This document shows positions 7,251-12,316 of a stretch of DNA of 12,316 nucleotides, piece after piece. The DNA is taken from the NCBI RefSeq assembly GCF_031461075.1, contig NZ_JAVKPK010000088.1:1-12316 (forward strand), written 5' to 3'. The translations under genes were made by a program, and so were the position numbers. A model generated the notes under the pieces. The model was not told the origin of the DNA, did no database searches, and saw only the letters and a program-made list of their open reading frames with translations. Every line of letters starts with the position of its first letter. The stretch's first letter is position 1. This DNA comes from Methanosarcina baikalica (lineage in GTDB: Archaea > Halobacteriota > Methanosarcinia > Methanosarcinales > Methanosarcinaceae).

Positions 7251-8291
7251 TTAAACATCCGGGCAATACTTGGCTTTTGAGGGAAAAAGGGAATTTGTAA
7301 AACTGTACAAAAATCCCAGCCCATAGGCAACATGCTGTACAGGGATAATAAAAAGGGCAAAAAGACCGTATTTTGATCTCATTTTGTAGGTAACCTGCAT
7401 CGAGGTAAGGAAGACCAGAATAAAATATATGGCAGTTAGTGCAAGCAGAAGCAGACTTGTAGTGGGATACTGGATGGAAGCGATAAGCAAGACGACTGCA
7501 GAAATGATGGCAATAGAAGGCAAAAACGCATACCAGCGGACAAATTCCCCGTGTTTTTTGAAAAGTTCTGCCATCCACATACCATATTTAAACATCCTTA
7601 CAGAAAAAGATTTAAAAGTGCCTCTTCTATGGTGCAAAACCTGTGCTTCCGGGATGTACAAAAACCTGTTGCCCTTCTTACCTATTCTGTAATTCAGGTC
7701 TCCGTCCTGGCCTACCAGAAATCGCTCATCAAAACCCCCGACCTCCTGGATTGCACTTTTTTTGTACATGGCATTGCAGTTAGGGAGAGAACTGACATAG
7801 TGCTTTTTTGTGGAGTTTTTAGACTGAGCCGAGCCTCCTGAACCCAAAAAGGTTTCCTGGGCATATCCAACCACCCTTCCAAACATAGGATCAGTGTCAA
7901 ATATCAGGTTAGGGCCTCCAAAACACACAACGTCTTCTGGAGCGTTTTGCATTTCACGGACAAGAGTCTTCAACCATTGAGAATCGACCTTACAATCCCC
8001 GTCAGTAAATGCAACAAGTTCCTCTCGAGAATTTTTCACACCAAGGTTCCTCGCAGCAGCAACGTTCTTTCTTTCGTTAAGAAGGAACTTGACAGGATAT
8101 TTCTGTACCAATTCCCGCGTCTTATCGGTGGACATTCCATCAACGATAATAATCTCATAAGAATCTCGCAGATAGTCGAGATTAAGAAGTGACTCAATAC
8201 ATTCCTCAATGAATTTTTCTTCATTGCGAACGCCTACTATGACTGAAATAAAAGGGTATTCCATACAAATTAACCCCGTTTTGGACATCAT
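7251..8291 (-). CDS. Glycosyltransferase family 2 with C-terminal membrane anchor
   Basis: A 346-aa protein. Residues 14-225 are a GT-A/GT2 catalytic domain: ISVIVGVRNEEKFIEECI (15-32), IIIVDGMSTDKT (47-58), the metal- and donor-binding D97-G-D99 in F-T-D-G-D-C, G-G-F-D-E-R (185-190), then Q195-D-G-D-L-N-Y-R and HHRRGTFKSF (220-229), the usual C-terminal catalytic and acceptor region of this subclass. Three hydrophobic segments follow (about 257-274, 278-296, 309-331), tethering it to the membrane with the active site in the cytoplasm. It probably extends a lipid-linked glycan; the sugar is unknown. Its ATG shares one base with the TAA of the preceding gene (TAATG), so translation is probably coupled. 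An in-frame ATG at 8264 (M10, reading MEYPFISVIV) has a GGGGTT seven bases upstream and better fits the family N-terminus; the start is undecided. Confidence 0.88.
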   Translation of the reverse strand: MMSKTGLICMEYPFISVIVGVRNEEKFIEECIESLLNLDYLRDSYEIIIVDGMSTDKTRELVQKYPVKFLLNERKNVAAARNLGVKNSREELVAFTDGDCKVDSQWLKTLVREMQNAPEDVVCFGGPNLIFDTDPMFGRVVGYAQETFLGSGGSAQSKNSTKKHYVSSLPNCNAMYKKSAIQEVGGFDERFLVGQDGDLNYRIGKKGNRFLYIPEAQVLHHRRGTFKSFSVRMFKYGMWMAELFKKHGEFVRWYAFLPSIAIISAVVLLIASIQYPTTSLLLLALTAIYFILVFLTSMQVTYKMRSKYGLFALFIIPVQHVAYGLGFLYSFTNSLFPSKAKYCPDV

Positions 8292-9193
8292 TATTTTCGA
8301 ATATGCTCGTTTAAAACTATCATTCTTGAGATAGCATGCAATATTATTCCCGTAAATACCATAAAGGCTCCTATGATTGTCAGCATCACCATAAGGAGTG
8401 TAGGCCCGAAGCGTAAGGATCCTCCCAGAAAGTAATTCTGCAAAAATATAAGTCCCATAAGAAAGCCTGTAGATGCCATAATCATTCCAGGAACGGAAAA
8501 ATAATACAGAGGCCGTCTATATTCCATATCCTTAAGAATCCGGAACAGAACCATGGGTCCGTGTATGAAAGGATTTTCGCTTGAACAGTTCTCAAGATCA
8601 TACCTGCAATGGATTTCCACTTCAGTGAACTTCAATTTGAAATCTCTGGCTTGAATGAGAATTTCAGAGCCTGCGGACATATCTGTACCATTCAAATTTA
8701 TATTTTCAATAGCTTTTTGCCCATAAGCCCGAAAACCACTCTGGGAGTCAGTAACGTTCAGACCGCCTGCAATATATGTTGCAACATCAAGGATTTTCAT
8801 TCCAAATTTACGGTAAATAGGGACATTCTTACCGTTGCCATTTACAAACCTTGAACCGATTACAAGGTCAAACCCATTTTTTAAGGGCTCAAGGAGTTTG
8901 GGAATCTCGGAAGGATCATGCTGACCGTCAGAGTCAATTATGACCATAGAATTTGCACCGAGCTTACGGGCAGTTTCAAAGCAATTCCTGAGAGCCGCCC
9001 CATATCCTTTATTGATTTCATGACGGACTACATAGGCGCCAAGAGATTCAGCGATATCGACAGTGTTATCTGTACTTCCGTCGTCCACAACCACTACTCT
9101 GTCGACATATTTTTTGCAGCCCTTAATAACCTCTGCAATGGCGTGAGCTTCGTTATATGCAGGCATGGCTGCAATAGTAATGACCATATGCAA
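8291..9193 (-). CDS. Polyprenyl/dolichyl-phosphate sugar synthase-like GT2
   Basis: A protein of about 300 aa. The GT2 domain shows AAMPAYNEAHAIAEVI (8-23), VVVVDDGSTDNTVDIAES (33-50), NKGYGAALRNCFETA (61-75), the metal-binding DSDGQHD (87-93), VIGSRF (111-116) and DSQSGFRAYG (149-158). This is the pattern of DPM1-like enzymes that move a sugar from a nucleotide to dolichyl phosphate. Two C-terminal hydrophobic segments (about 232-252 and 264-286) anchor it. Its product would be a donor for GT-C enzymes, which fits the membrane protein encoded at 4914-6884. Family members also act on other acceptors, so the dolichyl role is inference. Start: TTG at 9193 sits six bases after GAGGT (9200-9204); ATG at 9187 would have a 12-base spacing. 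The SD favours the TTG, while start-codon preference favours the ATG. Confidence 0.85.
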   Translation of the reverse strand: MHMVITIAAMPAYNEAHAIAEVIKGCKKYVDRVVVVDDGSTDNTVDIAESLGAYVVRHEINKGYGAALRNCFETARKLGANSMVIIDSDGQHDPSEIPKLLEPLKNGFDLVIGSRFVNGNGKNVPIYRKFGMKILDVATYIAGGLNVTDSQSGFRAYGQKAIENINLNGTDMSAGSEILIQARDFKLKFTEVEIHCRYDLENCSSENPFIHGPMVLFRILKDMEYRRPLYYFSVPGMIMASTGFLMGLIFLQNYFLGGSLRFGPTLLMVMLTIIGAFMVFTGIILHAISRMIVLNEHIRK

Positions 9194-9199
9194 TCATCT

Positions 9200-9204
9200 A
9201 CCTC
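9200..9204 (-). promoter_or_regulatory. Shine-Dalgarno that bears on a TTG-versus-ATG start
   Basis: Minus-strand GAGGT precedes TTG (9193-9191) by six bases and ATG (9187-9185) by twelve. Spacing favours the TTG, which would add two residues (M-H). Confidence 0.4.
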
Positions 9205-9280
9205 TTTGACGATATGAACAAAAGGTCTCCATAATAAAGTGATCTATTATAGAAGAATCGGTAAAAATTTCAAATCCGGC

Positions 9281-9290
9281 AAATATATTT
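9281..9290 (-). promoter_or_regulatory. Candidate promoter (BRE/TATA) of the two-gene GT2 operon
   Basis: Minus-strand CTGAAAAATATATTT contains a TATA-like AAATATATTT with a purine-rich BRE position just upstream. A start site about 25 bases downstream would yield a leader of some 65-70 nt before the first GT2 gene. The one-base gene overlap downstream implies both GT2 genes share this transcript. Confidence 0.4.
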
Positions 9291-9468
9291 TTCAGAGTCA
9301 TCGCTCCATAATTTTTTAAAGGGTTTCTAAAGGTCTTCTATGGCTACATTTACAGGGAATCAATCGGGGGAATTGTTCTCTCCTTTTAGTAAAAAGAAGG
9401 AACTTGGATACTCTGTAAGTGGGTCACAGCATTTAATATAAGACTTGTATCTGTTTTAATATACGAGC

Positions 9469-9476
9469 TATATAAA
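9469..9476 (+). promoter_or_regulatory. TATA-like box without an evident gene
   Basis: TATATAAA is close to the archaeal consensus. No open frame with an SD follows for 600 bases. It would serve either a non-coding RNA or a very long leader to the DUF1616 gene. Confidence 0.3.
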
Positions 9477-9797
9477 CATTTAGACACGAAAAATAATTAA
9501 TCAGTAACTCCGATAACGAAAAAGGATTAAGTCCATCTAAAAAGCCTGTTAGCCTTAATAATAGCTTAAGAAGGATCTATCCGTTATTTGATATAAACGA
9601 ATAATGGAAGAAAAAAATTACACTGATATAAAAATCATAGATTTTCCGTGATGTGCGTTGAGATACAAACTCACTGAGTCAGACCATAGACCCTCTCCAA
9701 AAAAAAGTCAAGATCGAAGCTTAAAGGTCAAAAATTTCATTCATGAAGATAGAAAAAAGGGAAAAGTATTTGAGATAGCAAGCAGGAAAGGGGAAAG

Positions 9798-9807
9798 ATA
9801 TTTTATA
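9798..9807 (+). promoter_or_regulatory. Candidate promoter of the DUF1616-CPBP operon
   Basis: ATATTTTATA preceded by GGGGAAAG, a good BRE-TATA arrangement. The resulting leader would be about 260 nt, long for a simple archaeal operon. Confidence 0.35.
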
Positions 9808-9985
9808 CAACTAGGTAATTGAGTAGATCGGGTTAAAAACATTCATGAAAACTGATATAATTTAGGAAGATACACGCTGCTAGATTGGAAGAAAACCGGG
9901 ATTGAAGCTCGGACAGTTTTCACCTTTTCGGTTTATTAATTCTTCGCAATTGAAGATTAAAACAGACCGATTGGAGGAAGTAGGA

Positions 9986-10009
9986 AGGTTTCCGAAAAAC
10001 CTCATGAGG
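9986..10009 (+). other. Overlapping hairpin pair in the DUF1616 leader
   Basis: AGGTTT (9986-9991) pairs with AAACCT (9997-10002). The CCT at 10000-10002 also belongs to the palindrome CCTCATGAGG (10000-10009), so the two pairings exclude each other. They lie about 90 bases before the start codon. The stems are short, and function is not demonstrated. Confidence 0.25.
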
Positions 10010-10095
10010 GAACGCGGAAATTGGCAGATTAGCCCGAATAACAAGAAAAGAACTGGGAAGCCAGAAAAACATAAAACCGTTTTATGAGGAGTCAT

Positions 10096-10971
10096 ATGGC
10101 CGGAAACCAGAAGTTTCCATCTGACTTGTTATTAGTAGCAGGTCTTGTAATTCTTGCGGATATTTTCGTACTAATTCCTGTACTTAGCGGAAGTATTATC
10201 CGCACAGCTTTTGGTCTACCCCTGGTGCTTTTCCTTCCAGGATACGCCCTTATAGCCATGCTTTTTCCGGAAAAAAGCGGACTTGAAGGGATGGAGAGAA
10301 TAGCACTTTCTGTTGCGATGAGCGTTGCGGTTGTGCCTTTGATTGGACTTGTACTTAATTATACACCCTGGGGAATCAGGGAAACTCCCCTTCTTGCAAG
10401 CCTTTCCGCATTTACTCTGCTCTTATCTGCAGTAGCATATGCTAGGAGAAGACAGCTGCCCGCAGACAGGACATTTGAGGTACCTGCTCTTAGCCTGATT
10501 GCTGGAGTTCTGGAAAAGCCGAAGTCAAAGACTGAGAAGACTCTCAGGATAATTCTAGCCCTTTCTTTCCTAGTCTTAATAGGAACTGGAGTTTACATCA
10601 CTCAGGTACCTCAGGAAAGAGAACCATTTACAAAATTCTATATCCTCGGGCCCGACAGGATGGCAGAGAATTATACAACAGAGTATATACAAGGAGAAAG
10701 CGGAACCTACATTATAGGAATAACAAACAATGAGTACAGGACAATGGACTATACAGTGGAAGTAAGGCTTGAAAATGAATCTTTGCTTCTTCCGGAAAAC
10801 TTGCAACATATCAGACTTGCACATAATACGACTCTGGAAGAGCCTCTTGAGATTACACCTTCTATTGAAGGGAAAAACATGCAGCTTGAATTCCTGCTTT
10901 TCAATGAGACTGAAAAGAAAGTACCCAGCAGAGACCTGCGTCTCTGGATAAACGTTACAAAGGAGGGTTGA
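10096..10971 (+). CDS. DUF1616 membrane protein with extracellular domain
   Basis: Numbered from the ATG at 10096, the protein has 291 residues. Four close hydrophobic segments (about 13-31, 38-57, 67-87, 98-116) match the DUF1616 N-terminal module, with the tell-tale F-G-L-P-L-V-L-F-L-P-G-Y-A-L (39-52) and L-N-Y-T-P-W-G-I-R (87-95). A cytoplasmic linker and a fifth segment (about 151-169) follow. The last 120 residues look like an extracytoplasmic beta-sandwich, with I-I-G-I-T-N-N-E-Y (206-214) as in alternation of CARDB-like domains. That part carries five N-x-S/T sequons (N192, N227, N244, N270, N286), so it may be heavily N-glycosylated. Molecular function is unknown for the family. Start: GAGGAG lies four bases before the ATG at 10096; an ATG at 10084 upstream has no SD. 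It is followed by the CPBP gene after a two-base gap. Confidence 0.85.
   Translation: MAGNQKFPSDLLLVAGLVILADIFVLIPVLSGSIIRTAFGLPLVLFLPGYALIAMLFPEKSGLEGMERIALSVAMSVAVVPLIGLVLNYTPWGIRETPLLASLSAFTLLLSAVAYARRRQLPADRTFEVPALSLIAGVLEKPKSKTEKTLRIILALSFLVLIGTGVYITQVPQEREPFTKFYILGPDRMAENYTTEYIQGESGTYIIGITNNEYRTMDYTVEVRLENESLLLPENLQHIRLAHNTTLEEPLEITPSIEGKNMQLEFLLFNETEKKVPSRDLRLWINVTKEG
10961..10966 (+). promoter_or_regulatory. SD of the CPBP gene inside the DUF1616 3' end
   Basis: AGGAGG, seven bases before the ATG at 10974, lies within the last codons of the DUF1616 gene. It selects the ATG over an in-frame TTG at 10968 that overlaps the DUF1616 stop. Confidence 0.65.
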
Positions 10972-10973
10972 AG

Positions 10974-11825
10974 ATGGGAACTTTTGAGAGTCTAAATATA
11001 GAGACTATGGAAACTCCCGAGGACGTAAAGCTCCACCCATCTGAAAACCTGAGAAGGGAAATGCCTGAGATTAAAAACAAATGGCTTTACCTGGCAATCC
11101 CGGTTATAGCCATCGCTTTTGCGGAGCTGATGATATATTCGGGAAATATAATACAAGCCATGGGTATACATGCATTAATTCTGCTTGGGCTTTCCTTTTC
11201 CACGATGTTCGTAAAAAATGAGGAGATTCAGAAGACTTACCAGGCTCTAATTCTTCTTCCGATCCTGCGTCTGGTAGATCTTTCAATGCCAGTTTTCTAT
11301 GACGTGAAGCTTTATAATCTCATTTTTATATACGGCCTCCTGGTAATCCCTGTAAGCATTGCAGCTACCAATCAGGAATTTACTCGCACGCAGCTCGGGA
11401 TAACCTTCAGAAAAATATGGATATATATTCCGCTCTCAATAGTGCTGGGCCTTTTGCTAGGGACAGGGGAATATCTGATAGCCGGGAAACACCTTCTCAT
11501 CGGAGACCTTTCAGTTTTCAGTCTTCTGATGCTCAGCATAATTATGATCTTTTTCGTAGGCCTCGTAGAGGAGACAATCTACAGGTCGATCCTCCAGAAC
11601 CGGCTAGAAACAGCATTCGGGAATCGGAAAGGGCTCATAATTACGAGTATCTTGTTCGGGCTCATGCACTCAGGATATGGGAATATTAACGAAATTGTTT
11701 ACACATTTCTTATAGGCATCTTTATAGGTTACCTATTTTACAGAACTCGGAGTCTGCCTCTGGTTGCGCTGACTCATGGATTTATAAATGTGTTCTTTTT
11801 CGGAATCATTCCCCTCCTCTTTTAA
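10974..11825 (+). CDS. CPBP-family intramembrane metalloprotease (CAAX-protease/Abi type)
   Basis: 283 residues from the ATG at 10974. After a hydrophilic N-terminus of about 35 residues come some eight hydrophobic segments. The catalytic signature is complete: E199-E200-T-I-Y-R204 (EExxxR), F228-G-L-M-H232 (FxxxH) and H268-G-F-I-N272 (HxxxN). These bind the metal and act inside the membrane in Rce1-like glutamate-type proteases; relatives process prenylated proteins, bacteriocin precursors or, in recently described systems, protein-sorting tails. The substrate here is unknown. The gene starts two bases after the DUF1616 stop and its SD lies within that gene, so the two are co-translated and probably act together. 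Start could instead be the TTG at 10968 (adds M-K), but AGGAGG spacing favours the ATG. Confidence 0.9.
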   Translation: MGTFESLNIETMETPEDVKLHPSENLRREMPEIKNKWLYLAIPVIAIAFAELMIYSGNIIQAMGIHALILLGLSFSTMFVKNEEIQKTYQALILLPILRLVDLSMPVFYDVKLYNLIFIYGLLVIPVSIAATNQEFTRTQLGITFRKIWIYIPLSIVLGLLLGTGEYLIAGKHLLIGDLSVFSLLMLSIIMIFFVGLVEETIYRSILQNRLETAFGNRKGLIITSILFGLMHSGYGNINEIVYTFLIGIFIGYLFYRTRSLPLVALTHGFINVFFFGIIPLLF

Positions 11826-11966
11826 ACTAACTGTTTCTGCCAGTCGATTCCGAAAAAGAAACCAAAAGTGAGTAAAGCCAAAAACAAAAGCTGAAATATA
11901 GTCAGGAATGCGTGTTCCGGACTCACTCCGAAATATAATTAGAAAAACCTACTCCAATTTCTATAA

Positions 11967-12031
11967 CCACGGAAAAACAAGGAATCGGAATAGATAAGGG
12001 CAGTTCTTCAGCATTTTTGTATTTTCCGTGG
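11967..12031. repeat. 10-bp perfect inverted repeat, 45-base loop
   Basis: CCACGGAAAA (11967-11976) and TTTTCCGTGG (12022-12031) are exact inverse complements, and a CAA/TTG match lies just inside them. It could fold as a long hairpin in RNA, or mark the ends of a small decayed element. The TTTTCCGTG core also occurs near 9642-9650. Confidence 0.4.
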
Positions 12032-12066
12032 CTCACATTTTCTTTTAAAATTGATCAAGGAGTTTG

Positions 12067-12215
12067 GTATTAGTGAGCCCGCTTGAACGAGCGAAAAGGG
12101 CAGCAAGCTATTGCATTTACAGTGCAACTCCCAAAAGAAGAGATTTTTTGTGTTTCCGAAGCGAAATAGTGTGTAGAAGAGGAACTCGACTAGTGCAACT
12201 TGTGAGGGGGAGTAT
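12067..12215. repeat. Probable dispersed Methanosarcina intergenic repeat
   Basis: The block opens with a compact fold: CGCT (12080-12083) pairs with AGCG (12090-12093), flanked by GCC/GGC (12077-12079, 12099-12101). TTGCA (12111-12115) can pair with TGCAA (12123-12127). AGTGCAACT occurs twice, at 12121-12129 and 12192-12200. The G+C content and texture differ from the surrounding spacer. I associate this wording with repeats seen between genes in Methanosarcina, but that is memory, not a search. Confidence 0.35.
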
Positions 12216-12316
12216 TGCCCTTAGAATTAATTCAGAGATTTTTGTGACGGTGAGAATTATCTTTTCTTATAGAACCAGTTAAAAATCCTGGTACTCAACT
12301 TAAATAAATAAGCAAG

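Larger units (their letters stand above)
9300..10083. other. Long gene-free spacer before the DUF1616 gene
   Basis: I find no credible gene here on either strand; the longest open frames (about 60-70 codons at 9880-10095, both strands) lack SD sites and protein character. The stretch holds two TATA candidates and an imperfect hairpin, CCGTTATT/AATAATGG at about 9580-9606. Possible uses are a long regulatory leader, an unannotated small RNA, or decayed DNA. Confidence 0.4.
11826..12316. other. Terminal spacer, no supported gene
   Basis: A+T-rich with an inverted repeat (11967-12031) and a repeat-like block (about 12067-12215). A 72-codon frame at 12064-12282 runs through the block; its start is not preceded by a good SD and its Arg/Ser-rich translation looks like a translated repeat, not a protein. 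No clear terminator follows the CPBP stop. Confidence 0.5.

Noticed and set aside
7195..7900. Several overlapping frames on both strands inside the GT2 gene
   Set aside because: Shadows of the GT2 coding frame, whose motifs are complete.
9880..10095. 71-codon minus-strand and 61-codon plus-strand frames
   Set aside because: They overlap each other in the DUF1616 leader, with no SD and no recognisable protein features.
12064..12282. 72-codon frame at the right end
   Set aside because: Arg/Ser-rich translation across a repeat-like block, no supported start; treated as repeat DNA.
1..12316. CRISPR arrays, tRNA or rRNA genes
   Set aside because: No regularly spaced direct repeats, no tRNA-like cloverleaf with T-arm consensus, and no conserved rRNA sequence seen by eye.

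Overview
The window looks like a chromosomal stretch of a mesophilic methanogenic archaeon, most likely a Methanosarcina. The reasons are A+T-rich intergenic DNA with archaeal TATA-type boxes and no clear bacterial -35/-10 pairs, Shine-Dalgarno (SD) sites of the AGGTGAT/AGGAGG type, a DUF1616 membrane protein, a secreted beta-helix protein whose N-terminus resembles Methanosarcina disaggregatase/NosD-like surface proteins, and long spacers full of gene wreckage. The genus call comes from recognition, not from a search.

Layout. (1) 1-270 (-): N-terminal part of a secreted beta-helix surface protein, cut by the window edge. (2) About 700-1850 (+): a decayed gene of unknown family, apparently split by a 130-bp MITE-like element (about 802-931) with near-perfect inverted ends. 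(3) 1892-3076 (-) and 3281-4486 (+): two divergent GT4-type glycosyltransferases sharing a 204-bp promoter region. (4) 4487-4913: a convergent spacer with terminator-like T tracts and hairpins. (5) 4914-6884 (-): a 656-aa, roughly 15-TM GT-C-like membrane protein. (6) 7251-8291 and 8291-9193 (-): two GT2 glycosyltransferases overlapping by one base, the upstream one resembling polyprenyl/dolichyl-phosphate sugar synthases. (7) 9194-10095: a 0.9-kb spacer with promoter candidates and small hairpins. (8) 10096-10971 and 10974-11825 (+): a tightly coupled pair, DUF1616 membrane protein plus CPBP-family intramembrane protease. (9) 11826-12316: spacer with an inverted repeat and a region that looks like a dispersed Methanosarcina repeat.

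How the genes may work together. The glycosyltransferases fit a cell-surface glycan pathway. GT4 and GT2 enzymes would build a lipid-linked oligosaccharide in the cytoplasm. The DPM1-like GT2 would charge a polyprenyl phosphate with one sugar. The GT-C-like protein could use that lipid-linked sugar on the outer face of the membrane. The DUF1616/CPBP pair adds a membrane-plus-ectodomain protein carrying several N-glycosylation sequons and a probable membrane-embedded protease, so it may act on, or be a product of, surface-protein maturation. These links are inferred from family and position. Neither glycan product nor protease substrate can be read from the sequence.
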